Below are positions 1-5,940 of a DNA stretch of 5,943 bases, piece after piece. The DNA comes from Clostridia bacterium. GTDB lineage: Bacteria > Bacillota > Clostridia > Oscillospirales > Acutalibacteraceae. How positions within the stretch are numbered: the stretch's first letter is position 1; each line of letters starts with the position of its first letter. The position numbers and the translations under genes were made by a program. The DNA is taken from the NCBI GenBank assembly GCA_900763035.1, contig CAAFIS010000087.1, positions 1-5,943 on the forward strand. The letters run 5' to 3'. Below the pieces are notes generated by a model. The model had not been told where the DNA came from. It saw only the letters and a list, made by a program, of their open reading frames with translations, and did not search any database.

Positions 1-14
1 AGCGGGAAAAGAGA

Positions 15-37
15 GCGAAAAACACACTTTTTTTCGC
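15..37. other. Weak AT-rich hairpin at window edge
   Basis: An 8-base arm GCGAAAAA (15-22) is complementary to TTTTTCGC (30-37) with a 7-base loop. It could be part of the terminator of a neighbouring gene outside the window, but the stem is A/T-heavy and unremarkable. Nothing else credible is seen in 1-116: the short plus-strand frames there run straight through the strong hairpin at 117-152. Confidence 0.2.
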
Positions 38-116
38 CGAAAAAAGAAGATAGTTTGATCGTCAAAAAAAGGTGGAGCGCCACGGACGATGCTGTTCGCC
101 ATCGCGGTCGGTCAAC

Positions 117-152
117 AAAGCCCGCGCAGCATCAAATGCTGCGCGGGCTTTT
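117..152. terminator. Bidirectional intrinsic terminator closing the minus-strand operon
   Basis: A perfect 16-bp inverted repeat (117-132 with 136-151, arm core GCCCGCGCAGCAT) flanks a 3-base loop. On the plus strand the stem runs into TTTT; on the minus strand it runs into TTTGTTG. It starts 44 bases past the mutase stop codon, so its obvious job is to end that operon. The symmetric A/T tracts suggest it also stops transcription arriving from the left. Confidence 0.85.
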
Positions 153-195
153 GCCGATCTGCCCGGAAGGAAGTCCGGAGCAGACCGAAGGGGCA

Positions 196-1920
196 TTATT
201 TGCCGCCGATCATCGTGTGCGCGGCGGCGAGCAGAGCCTGCTCGCGCGCGGCGGCATCGTCCGCGTCGCGGCCGATGACGGTGACATAGGCCTTGATCTT
301 CGGCTCCGTCCCGGAGGGGCGGACGATCACGCCTGCGCCGTCCGTCAGACGGAAGGACAGCACGTTGGAGCGCGGCAGCGTCAGCGCCGTCTTTTCGTTC
401 GTGGTCAGATCGCGGCGCACCTGTTCGCGATAGTCGGCGATCGCGGTGACCGGCTGCCCGGCCAGTGCAGCGGGCGGATCCGTGCGCAGCCCGGTCATGA
501 TGGCATCCATCTCCGCCATGCCGCGCTCGCCCTCGAAGGCGACGTTGATCACGGCGTTGCGATAGAACCCGTAGCGGGCATACAGCTGCTGCATCCGGTC
601 GAGCAGGGTCATCCCCTGTGCGCGGTAGAACGCCGCCATCTCCACGATCAGCATGGAGGCGACGACGGCATCCTTGTCGCGCACGTACGTGCCGGACAGA
701 TAGCCGTAGCTCTCCTCGTAGCCAAGCACGAAGCGCTCCGCTTCGCCCTTCGCCTCCAGCAGCGCGATCTGCTCACCGATATATTTGAAGCCGGTCAGCA
801 CCTCGCGCACCTCGCAGCCATGATCGGCGGCGATGGCGTCGGTCATCGCGGTGGTGACGATGGAGCGCACCGCCACCGGGCGCTCGGGCAGCGTGCCCGC
901 CGCCGTGCGCCGCGTGAGGATATAGTCGAGCAGCAGACAGCCGACCTCGTTGCCGGTCATCAGGGCATAGCCGCTCTTGCCGTCCGGCACGGCGATGCCC
1001 ACACGGTCGCAGTCCGGGTCGGTGGCCAGCAGCAGATCGGGCTCCACCGTTTCCGCCAGCACCAGCGCACGGTCGAACGCCTGCCGGATCTCCGGGTTCG
1101 GGTACGGCGCGGTGGGGAAATCGCCGTCCGGCAGCTCCTGCTCCGGGACGACGGTGACCTCCTTTGCACCGATGCGGCGCAGCATCTCGCGCACCGGGAC
1201 GTTGCCTGCGCCGTTGAGCGGCGTGTAGATCAGCCGCAGGCCCGCCTTTTCGCACACACCGGGCAGCACCTGCCGCGACAGCACACAGTCCATATAGCCG
1301 TCCAGCACGTCCTGCCCGACCATGCGGATCCGGCCGTCGGCCTTTGCCTCATCGAACGGGGCGAGCCGCACGCCGGAGAAGATATCCACCCCGCGGATCT
1401 GCCGGGTGACCTCGCCCGCGTCGTGATCGGTCAATTGGCAGCCGTCCGCGCCGTAGACCTTGTAACCGTTATATTTGGCCGGATTGTGGCTGGCGGTGAT
1501 CATCACGCCCGCTTGGCAGCCGCAGCGGCGCACGGTGTAGGAGAGCACCGGCACCGGCTCCAGCTGCGGATACAGGTATACCGTGATACCGTTGCCTGCC
1601 AGCACGCGCGCCGTTTCGCGCGCGAACAGCGCGGACTTATGGCGCGAATCGTAAGCGACGGCCGCAGAACGCGTGCCCTCGCACGACAGCATCCATGCCG
1701 CCAAGCCCTGCGTCGCGCGGCGCACGGTGTAGATGTTCATGCGGTTCTCGCCCGCGCCGATCACGCCGCGCAGACCGGCCGTGCCGAAGTTCAGCTCCTG
1801 ATAAAAGCGGTCACGGATCGCCTCGGGATCCGCGGCGATCGCGGACAGCTCCGCCGCGACGTCCGGATCCTCCACGGCATTTTCGCACCAAAGGGCGTAC
1901 TGTTTTTCGATGTCGGTCAT
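196..1920 (-). CDS. pgcA: Alpha-phosphoglucomutase / phosphomannomutase (phospho-sugar mutase)
   Basis: This 574-residue cytoplasmic enzyme interconverts hexose-6-phosphate and hexose-1-phosphate, supplying Glc-1-P or Man-1-P for nucleotide sugars. All four signatures of the alpha-D-phosphohexomutase superfamily are present in order. They are an N-terminal GTAGLRG segment (46-52), the phosphoserine loop TASHNP with S144 as the phospho-acceptor, the Mg-binding loop DPDCDR (D301, D303, D305, R306), the sugar-specificity loop YEESYG (401-406), and the C-terminal phosphate-binding loop RPSGTEP (534-540). Length and the NGYKVYGADG stretch after the active serine fit the Bacillus PgcA type, not the shorter GlmM or ManB types. 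Glucose versus mannose preference cannot be read from sequence. The ATG at 1920 follows AAAGGAGAG with a 7-base spacer. It lies 33 bases after the CpsD-like stop, apparently last in the operon. No key residue is missing. Confidence 0.96.
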   Translation of the reverse strand: MTDIEKQYALWCENAVEDPDVAAELSAIAADPEAIRDRFYQELNFGTAGLRGVIGAGENRMNIYTVRRATQGLAAWMLSCEGTRSAAVAYDSRHKSALFARETARVLAGNGITVYLYPQLEPVPVLSYTVRRCGCQAGVMITASHNPAKYNGYKVYGADGCQLTDHDAGEVTRQIRGVDIFSGVRLAPFDEAKADGRIRMVGQDVLDGYMDCVLSRQVLPGVCEKAGLRLIYTPLNGAGNVPVREMLRRIGAKEVTVVPEQELPDGDFPTAPYPNPEIRQAFDRALVLAETVEPDLLLATDPDCDRVGIAVPDGKSGYALMTGNEVGCLLLDYILTRRTAAGTLPERPVAVRSIVTTAMTDAIAADHGCEVREVLTGFKYIGEQIALLEAKGEAERFVLGYEESYGYLSGTYVRDKDAVVASMLIVEMAAFYRAQGMTLLDRMQQLYARYGFYRNAVINVAFEGERGMAEMDAIMTGLRTDPPAALAGQPVTAIADYREQVRRDLTTNEKTALTLPRSNVLSFRLTDGAGVIVRPSGTEPKIKAYVTVIGRDADDAAAREQALLAAAHTMIGGK

Positions 1921-1927
1921 GCGGTAT

Positions 1928-1936
1928 CTCTCCTTT
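1928..1936 (-). promoter_or_regulatory. Ribosome binding site of the mutase gene
   Basis: On the minus strand AAAGGAGAG precedes the ATG at 1920 by 7 bases. It is a strong Shine-Dalgarno match and fixes the start. No promoter-like hexamers are evident in the 33-base gap, so the gene is probably co-transcribed with its upstream neighbours. Confidence 0.8.
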
Positions 1937-1953
1937 TCTTATTCGGTATGCGG

Positions 1954-2586
1954 TTATTTTCGGCCGTCCGGCACGCCGGTCACGACGATGCCGAGCAGCG
2001 GGATATCCTGCTGCCGCAGCGCCTCGGCACATGCGGCGGCGCGCGATGCACGTGTGCGGCAGCTGCGCACGGCAAGCACCGCGCCGTCCGCAGCGGACAG
2101 AGCCGCCGCTGCGCACGCCCGCTCCATGTCCGGCGCATCCAAAAATACCAGATCGTAGCCGCGCCCGATCTCGGCCAGCAGTGCAGGAAAGCGCGCACCG
2201 CCGAGCAGCGGTGCCGGATCGCCCGGCACCGTTCCGGCGGGCAGCAGATCGACGCCGGGCGCGACGTCACGCACGAGGCAGTCCTCGGCGCGGCAGAGCC
2301 CGGCGGCCGCATCGGCCAGCCCCTGCCCCGGCGCGGCACGGAAATTGCGGTGCTGCGCAGGAGCGTACAGGTCGGCATCCGCCACCAGCACCCGCTTGCC
2401 GGACTGGGCGGTCAGGATAGCCAAATTACTGCACAGCGTCGCCCGGCCGCATCCGGCGGCAGGCGACGTGAAGGCGACGACGTGCGCGCCCGTGCCGCCG
2501 ACGGCAAGGGCCAACTGCTGCTGCAGCCGGCGATAGTCCTCCACCAGCTGCCGCGCGCCGCGCGCCGCGTTCGTTTGCGTGCTCAT
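1954..2586 (-). CDS. CpsD/CapB-like BY-kinase homologue with degenerate Walker A (probable pseudokinase)
   Basis: This 210-residue P-loop protein has the layout of cytoplasmic bacterial tyrosine kinases that pair with a CpsC-type membrane activator. An N-terminal EDYRRLQQQL segment (16-25) matches the region before the nucleotide fold. Walker A' is intact as VADADLYAP (D70, D72), Walker B is VFLDAP with D150, and DLLPAGTVPGDPAPLL (113-128) matches the family's LPAG segment. Walker A is altered: where active members have GEGKST-type sequence, this one reads GCGRAT (45-50). The invariant lysine is R48 and the following Ser/Thr is A49. The C-terminus (VTGVPDGRK) has no tyrosine cluster, and only Y18, Y74 and Y144 occur in the whole protein. 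The frame is intact, so this is not simple decay. The ATG overlaps the CpsC stop as ATGA, implying translational coupling, with GGGGGTG 7 bases upstream. Family membership is confident. Loss of kinase activity is inference. Confidence 0.85.
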   Translation of the reverse strand: MSTQTNAARGARQLVEDYRRLQQQLALAVGGTGAHVVAFTSPAAGCGRATLCSNLAILTAQSGKRVLVADADLYAPAQHRNFRAAPGQGLADAAAGLCRAEDCLVRDVAPGVDLLPAGTVPGDPAPLLGGARFPALLAEIGRGYDLVFLDAPDMERACAAAALSAADGAVLAVRSCRTRASRAAACAEALRQQDIPLLGIVVTGVPDGRK

Positions 2587-3266
2587 GCGTCCGCACCCCC
2601 GTTCGTATCCGCCGCGGGCACATAGCTCGTCAGCGTGCCGAGCAGCGGCAGACCCAGCCGACGCACGCTCTCGCCGTCCCGGATGCGGCGCAGCCGCGTC
2701 CGGATCGGCAGCACGACGGCCGACAGCACCGCCGCGGCCGAAAGCCCCAGCAACGCCGCCTGCCACAGCGGCGCAGGCACGCGCTCGCCCGTGCCGGGAT
2801 CGCCCATCGCGGTGATCTGGCTGCCGCGCAGCAGTGTGCGCAGCTGTGCGGACGCAACGGAGGCGTAGGCCGCGCACATCGTGCGGGCAAGCGTCGCCTC
2901 GTCCGCCGTGGCCTCGATCCGGATCAGCCCCGTCCCGTCAACGGCGCTTGCCCGCACCATGCGGCGCACGGTGCTCTTGGTCAGGGTACGGCCGCTGTTT
3001 TGCATCTCGGATGCCACGGCGTCCACCACCCGGTCGGTATCGAGCAGGGCAAGGCACTCGCGCGACAGCTCGCGCGGGGACACCGCCGCCGTGGGCGAAC
3101 TGCCGGAGCCGGCGAACGGGCTGACATAGATCTGCGTCGTGCTGCGGTAGCGTTCGCCGATAAGCAGCTGCGCGCCGACGGCGAACAGCACCGCGCCCGC
3201 CGCCAAGGTCAGGGCGATCTGGCGCAGGGTGCGGCGCGTCAGGCGCAAGGGTCGTTTTCCGGTCAT
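2583..3266 (-). CDS. CpsC/YveK-type polysaccharide co-polymerase (Wzz-domain, BY-kinase activator)
   Basis: This 227-residue membrane protein is of the type that sets chain length or anchors capsule/exopolysaccharide and recruits the partner kinase. Seen in order: a basic N-terminus (KRPLRLTRRTLRQ), TM1 at about 17-36, and the Wzz-like RYRSTTQIYVSP stretch (39-50) just after it. An extracytoplasmic region of about 130 residues follows, with a DTDRVVDAVASEM helix (76-88). TM2 lies at about 167-188, followed by a basic cytoplasmic tail with LPLLGTL (206-212), the form usual for Gram-positive co-polymerases that activate a separate kinase. A longer reading from 3416 is possible, but it would cross the promoter. 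The ATG at 3266 has GAGGGG 8 bases upstream and gives a normal topology. It is the first gene of the operon and overlaps the CpsD-like gene by four bases. CapA-type proteins of teichoic or exopolysaccharide loci are the closest alternative. Confidence 0.9.
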   Translation of the reverse strand: MTGKRPLRLTRRTLRQIALTLAAGAVLFAVGAQLLIGERYRSTTQIYVSPFAGSGSSPTAAVSPRELSRECLALLDTDRVVDAVASEMQNSGRTLTKSTVRRMVRASAVDGTGLIRIEATADEATLARTMCAAYASVASAQLRTLLRGSQITAMGDPGTGERVPAPLWQAALLGLSAAAVLSAVVLPIRTRLRRIRDGESVRRLGLPLLGTLTSYVPAADTNGGADA

Positions 3267-3274
3267 GGACAGTT

Positions 3275-3280
3275 CCCCTC
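3275..3280 (-). promoter_or_regulatory. Ribosome binding site deciding the CpsC-like start
   Basis: GAGGGG on the minus strand lies 8 bases before the ATG at 3266. It selects this start over the upstream in-frame extension to 3416, which would begin upstream of the operon promoter. Confidence 0.75.
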
Positions 3281-3296
3281 TTTTTTCGTCTTTCGG

Positions 3297-3311
3297 CGGC
3301 GGATGCCGCCG
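3297..3311 (-). promoter_or_regulatory. Small GC hairpin in the operon 5' leader
   Basis: CGGCGG and CCGCCG form a perfect 6-bp stem with a 3-base loop in the transcript leader, roughly 10 bases after the predicted transcription start. A purine-rich stretch and the ribosome binding site follow it, not a U-tract, so it is not a terminator. It may stabilise the 5' end or be incidental. No riboswitch fold is recognised in this leader of about 54 bases. Confidence 0.35.
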
Positions 3312-3326
3312 ATCTTTACGCTTTAT

Positions 3327-3355
3327 ATTATAGATCCTACCCGCACGGGTGTCAA
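3327..3355 (-). promoter_or_regulatory. Full-consensus sigma-70/sigma-A promoter of the CpsC-CpsD-mutase operon
   Basis: On the minus strand the -35 is TTGACA (3355-3350), the spacer is exactly 17 bases (3349-3333), and the -10 is TATAAT (3332-3327). Both hexamers match the vegetative consensus perfectly, predicting a start near 3320 and a leader of about 54 bases. The spacer holds an inverted repeat, ACCCG-TG-CGGGT (3350-3339), that touches the -35. An unrestrained consensus promoter of this kind often carries a repressor site, and the repeat is a candidate. Confidence 0.9.
3339..3350. promoter_or_regulatory. Candidate operator: inverted repeat inside the promoter spacer
   Basis: The 12-bp sequence ACCCG-CA-CGGGT (plus strand) is a perfect 5-bp-arm inverted repeat between the -35 and -10 of the operon promoter, sharing one base with the -35. 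A bound protein would occlude RNA polymerase or, for a MerR-type regulator, distort the spacer. The 17-base spacer does not suggest MerR control. The repeat is short and could be chance in GC-rich DNA. Confidence 0.35.
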
Positions 3356-3414
3356 CCCTGCCGTTTGCGCGGCAGACAGGAAAAAGAGCGCATCGCCCGC
3401 CGTGATCCGACGGC

Positions 3415-3451
3415 AAAAAACGCAGAAAAAGCCGAAACCGGCCTTTCTGCG
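3415..3451 (-). terminator. Minus-strand intrinsic terminator upstream of the operon promoter
   Basis: On the minus strand an outer stem pairs CGCAGAAA with TTTCTGCG (3444-3451 with 3421-3428), and an inner stem pairs GCCG with CGGC around a 4-base loop. Six consecutive T follow at 3420-3415. It lies before the operon promoter, so it must end transcription coming from further right on the minus strand. That implies a transcription unit within about 3452-3850, or insulation of the promoter from the divergent region. Confidence 0.75.
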
Positions 3452-3718
3452 GCCGGAGCGCGGGGAACGGTCACCATCACGCTTTGCGCGATGCGGATCA
3501 CGGTCGGGCCGGCGAGCACGTCGCGTCGGTTCGTCCGGAACGCGCCGTAAGCCGTCTGCGGATCGTCGCAGGTCACACAGCCATAGCCCGGCGGCGGTCG
3601 CAGACACGGATGCTCCGCTGCTTTGCGGCGGCTCCCCGCCGGTGCATCCGGCGGCAAGCAGCAGAACAGCCTTGGCGGCGGACGAGATCCCAACGGGCAC
3701 GCGGTCTCCATCGGTCAT
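3452..3718 (-). pseudogene. Possible frameshifted small lipoprotein gene
   Basis: Between the operator region and a minus-strand terminator lies DNA that reads like one small gene split over two frames. From the ATG at 3718 the first frame gives a hydrophobic stretch ending in a lipobox-like LLLAAGC (C25), followed by TGGEPPQSSGASVSATAAG, typical of the flexible segment after a lipidated cysteine. Near 3590-3600 the protein-like, G/C-ending-codon frame moves by one base and continues with GYGCVTCDDPQTAYGAF and VLAGPTVIRIAQSVMVTV. Dropping one base in the GCCGCCGGG run would join them. The N-terminus before the lipobox is acidic and lacks the usual Lys/Arg, so the 5' end may also be damaged. 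The second frame has no stop before the terminator; tandem TGA codons at 3479-3477 and 3473-3471 lie in the third frame. A sequencing error, decay or plain non-coding DNA are all possible. No family is recognised. Confidence 0.35.
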
Positions 3719-3729
3719 CCCCTCGCCTT

Positions 3730-3810
3730 TTGTGACCAAGGCGAACGCGCTCGATCCGCACCTGTCAACGAAGGTCACAAGACCGTCATAAAGGTTACAA
3801 CATTGTAACC
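3730..3810. promoter_or_regulatory. Cluster of four GGTYACAA half-sites (candidate operator array)
   Basis: Four exact copies of GGTYACAA or its complement occur in 81 bases: TTGTGACC (3730-3737), GGTCACAA (3773-3780), GGTTACAA (3793-3800) and TTGTAACC (3803-3810). The last two form a perfect 8-bp-arm palindrome with a 2-base centre. Centre-to-centre steps are 43, 20 and 10 bases, close to whole helical turns. The palindrome centre is about 55 bases before the predicted start of the divergent sulfatase gene, an activator-like position. The same palindrome contains a TACAAT on the minus strand, so control of the leftward unit is possible too. The binding protein is not identifiable from the sequence. 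Confidence 0.6.
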
Positions 3811-3820
3811 GCCCAAAGAC

Positions 3821-3849
3821 TTGCAATCGGCCCCGTCCGGTGATATACT
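3821..3849 (+). promoter_or_regulatory. Sigma-A promoter with extended -10 for the LtaS-family gene
   Basis: The -35 TTGCAA (3821-3826), a 17-base spacer and the -10 TATACT (3844-3849) are preceded by TGA at 3841-3843, an extended -10 element. The predicted start is near 3856, giving a short leader of about 27 bases. The -35 is imperfect (four of six), which fits a promoter that benefits from an activator at the palindrome just upstream. Confidence 0.8.
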
Positions 3850-3872
3850 GGATCTGTCGAAAATCGGGTTTT

Positions 3873-3882
3873 GAGGTGATCC
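3873..3882 (+). promoter_or_regulatory. Shine-Dalgarno with full 10-base anti-SD complementarity
   Basis: GAGGTGATCC is exactly complementary to the conserved 16S rRNA 3' segment GGATCACCTC. It abuts the first of two tandem ATG codons (3883 and 3886). Aligned to the usual AGGAGG core, the spacing is about 6 bases to the first ATG and 9 to the second, so it supports strong initiation but does not decide between the two. Confidence 0.7.
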
Positions 3883-5895
3883 ATGATGAAGGCGATCCAT
3901 TCGCGGCAACGGGAGACCGCTGTTCCGGCGTGGGCATTTTTGCTGTTCTCCGTCACGCTGGACGAGTGGCTGCTGCACTTTTTTACGCTGACGGATCTCT
4001 CGGTCATGCGCTTTTTCTGTTTGACGCTGTTCTCACTGTCGTTCGCGGCGGGGCTGGGCCTCCTCGTGTCGTTCATCCCGTGCGACCGCGCGCGGCGCAT
4101 CACGGCGGCGGCGCTGGCCGGCGTGTTCGCCTTGTGCTGTCTGGGCGAGTTCTTTATCCGCGATGCCTTCCGGCAGTTCATGACCCCCGCCTCGATCATT
4201 GCGGGCGCCGGCGGCGTGGCCGGCGAGTATTCCGGCATGGCGTTCGAGCTGATCGGGCGCGGGTGGTGGCGGTTCCTGCTTTATTTTGCACCGATCGTCG
4301 CGTATCTGCTGCTTGACCGGCGGCACGGACGCACCGCCGTCCGGGCCGCCCGGCAGGCGGCGCTCGGTATCATCTGTGCGGTCACGTTTTTGCTCGCGCA
4401 TGTGCTGACGCTCACCGTTTCGCCGGACAAGAACCGCTACGCGGCGGAATACAGCTTTGACGGTGCGGTGCACGCCTTCGGGCTGTCCGCCGCCGTGCGG
4501 CTGGAGATGCAGCATCTGCTGTTCCCCGCGCGCGGCGCGCTGGGCCCGGCAGGCTCGGCCGACGTCGGCGTATCGCAGCCGGAGGACAGCGGCCAAAACA
4601 GTTCTGACGCGGCGGACGTGCCGCAAAAGGACAACACGCTGCCCATCGACTACGCCGCGCTGGCCGCAGCGGCGGACGATGAGGAGCTGGCGCAGATCTA
4701 CCGCTATGTCGCGCGGCAGACACCGTCCGGCCAAAACGCCTACACCGGCCTGTTCAGGGGCAAGAACCTGATCCTGATCACGGCGGAGGCCTTCTCCGCC
4801 GAGGCGATCGACCCGCAGCGCACACCTACGCTGTACCGGCTGGCGAACAAGGGCATCCGCTTCACCGACTATTATCAGCCCGCATGGGGCGGCAGCACCT
4901 CCACCGGCGAATATGCGAACCTGATGGGGCTCGTCCCCACCGCGGGCGTGTCCAGCATGAAACGGACCGTCGGCCACGATCTGCGGCACACGATCGGCAA
5001 CGGTCTGCTGCGGCTGGGCTACCACGCCACGGCATACCACGACCACACCTATTCATACTACGACCGGGACAAGACGCACAAGAACTTCGGCTATACCGAA
5101 TACATCGGCATCGGCAACGGCATGGAGGCGGGCGTGCGGAAAACATGGCCGGAGAGCGACCGGGAGATGATGCGCTTCACCGTGCCGCGATATATCGGCC
5201 GGCAGCCCTTCTCGGTCTATTACATGACGGTCAGCGGACATTGCAACTACACCCGCACGGGCAACTATATCGTCGACAAAAACTACGGTCTTTTGCCGGA
5301 TGACGGCCGCGGCGAGCTGGTCCACGGCTATCTGGCCGGTCAGCTGGAGCTGGAATACGGGATGCAGGAGCTGGTGCGCTCGCTGGAGGAGGCGGGCATC
5401 GCGGACGATACCGTCATCGTGCTTTCGACCGATCACTATCCCTACGGGCTGGACAAGGAGCAGACGAACGGCAAAAACGGCCTGACGGAGCTGTACGGCT
5501 ACGCGCCGGACACCGTCGCCCGGCGCGACCATTCGGCACTGATCGTGTGGAGCGGCTGTTTGGAGAACAGGAACATCGTCGTGGACACGCCCACCTACAG
5601 TCTGGACATCCTGCCGACGCTGTGCAACCTGTTCGGGATCGACTACGACTCGCGCCTGCTGGTGGGGCGCGACGTGTTCTCCGACACCGCACCGCTGGTG
5701 CTGTGGAACGACTATTCGTGGATGACCGACCTCGGGTTTTACGATGCCGCCAAAAACCGCTTTGCCCCGAACGAGGGCGCGGCCGTCCCGGACGGCTATG
5801 TATCAAAGATCTCCGCCGCCGTGCGCGATAAGATCCGCTATTCGGGCTACGTGCTGGAGCATGACTTCTTTGCTTCTCTGCCGAAGGAGAACTGA
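3883..5895 (+). CDS. Lipoteichoic acid synthase family protein (phosphoglycerol transferase, sulfatase fold)
   Basis: This 670-residue membrane enzyme is of the LtaS type, which moves glycerol-phosphate from phosphatidylglycerol onto a growing polymer outside the membrane. The N-terminus has five hydrophobic segments at about 15-34, 41-65, 73-92, 127-144 and 157-177. A Ser/Asp/Gln-rich linker spans about 222-247, before an extracytoplasmic sulfatase domain from about 290. Metal and catalytic residues are visible: E302 in ITAEAF, the probable nucleophile T339 in GGSTSTGEY, H453 in SGHCNY, and D517-H518 in LSTDHYPYG. These correspond to E255, T300, H416, D475 and H476 of Staphylococcus aureus LtaS, which is 646 residues. 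The ATG at 3886 is an equally good start. It is monocistronic, with its own promoter and terminator, and divergent from the CpsC operon. The family also includes LTA primases, paralogues and MdoB-like enzymes, so the exact polymer product is uncertain. No key residue is missing. Confidence 0.93.
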   Translation: MMKAIHSRQRETAVPAWAFLLFSVTLDEWLLHFFTLTDLSVMRFFCLTLFSLSFAAGLGLLVSFIPCDRARRITAAALAGVFALCCLGEFFIRDAFRQFMTPASIIAGAGGVAGEYSGMAFELIGRGWWRFLLYFAPIVAYLLLDRRHGRTAVRAARQAALGIICAVTFLLAHVLTLTVSPDKNRYAAEYSFDGAVHAFGLSAAVRLEMQHLLFPARGALGPAGSADVGVSQPEDSGQNSSDAADVPQKDNTLPIDYAALAAAADDEELAQIYRYVARQTPSGQNAYTGLFRGKNLILITAEAFSAEAIDPQRTPTLYRLANKGIRFTDYYQPAWGGSTSTGEYANLMGLVPTAGVSSMKRTVGHDLRHTIGNGLLRLGYHATAYHDHTYSYYDRDKTHKNFGYTEYIGIGNGMEAGVRKTWPESDREMMRFTVPRYIGRQPFSVYYMTVSGHCNYTRTGNYIVDKNYGLLPDDGRGELVHGYLAGQLELEYGMQELVRSLEEAGIADDTVIVLSTDHYPYGLDKEQTNGKNGLTELYGYAPDTVARRDHSALIVWSGCLENRNIVVDTPTYSLDILPTLCNLFGIDYDSRLLVGRDVFSDTAPLVLWNDYSWMTDLGFYDAAKNRFAPNEGAAVPDGYVSKISAAVRDKIRYSGYVLEHDFFASLPKEN

Positions 5896-5897
5896 AA

Positions 5898-5940
5898 CGG
5901 GAAAACGGCCGCCCGCAAAATGCGGACGGCCGTTTTCCCG
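5898..5940. terminator. Long hairpin terminator after the LtaS-family gene
   Basis: A perfect 14-bp stem (5898-5911 with 5927-5940, arm CGGGAAAACGGCCG) continues past one C/A mismatch into a further 5-bp stem (5913-5917 with 5921-5925) around an AAA loop. It begins two bases after the TGA. The T-run lies inside the descending arm, and the mirrored A-run makes it usable from both directions, so it may also end a convergent gene beyond the window. Confidence 0.85.

Noticed and set aside
89..289. Short plus-strand ORF near the left edge with an upstream AAAGGTGGAG
   Set aside because: It runs through the 16-bp terminator stem and into the antisense of the mutase 3' end, and no promoter could be placed upstream.
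55..2625. 856-codon plus-strand open frame running opposite the mutase and CpsD-like genes
   Set aside because: It is rich in Arg, His, Gln and Ala with no recognisable motif, crosses a strong terminator hairpin and two minus-strand genes with clear catalytic motifs. It is explained by antisense frames staying open in GC-rich coding DNA.
3763..3768. Perfect TTGACA on the minus strand as the -35 of a promoter for the small lipoprotein-like gene
   Set aside because: No acceptable -10 lies 16-18 bases downstream; the sequence there is TTCGCC-like and GC-rich.
3730..3780. TTGTGACC...GGTCACAA as a Rex or CRP/FNR operator
   Set aside because: The arms are 35 bases apart. Rex and CRP-type sites need the arms separated by only a few bases, so only a generic half-site call is justified.
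3000..3791. 263-codon plus-strand open frame across the intergenic region
   Set aside because: It starts inside the CpsC-like gene, crosses the operon promoter and the terminator, and its translation is Arg/Ser/Pro-rich without protein-like segments.
4033..5046. 337-codon minus-strand open frame opposite the LtaS-family gene
   Set aside because: Low-complexity Arg/Gly/Ala composition, no ribosome binding site and no motifs; the opposite strand has a complete enzyme with all catalytic residues.
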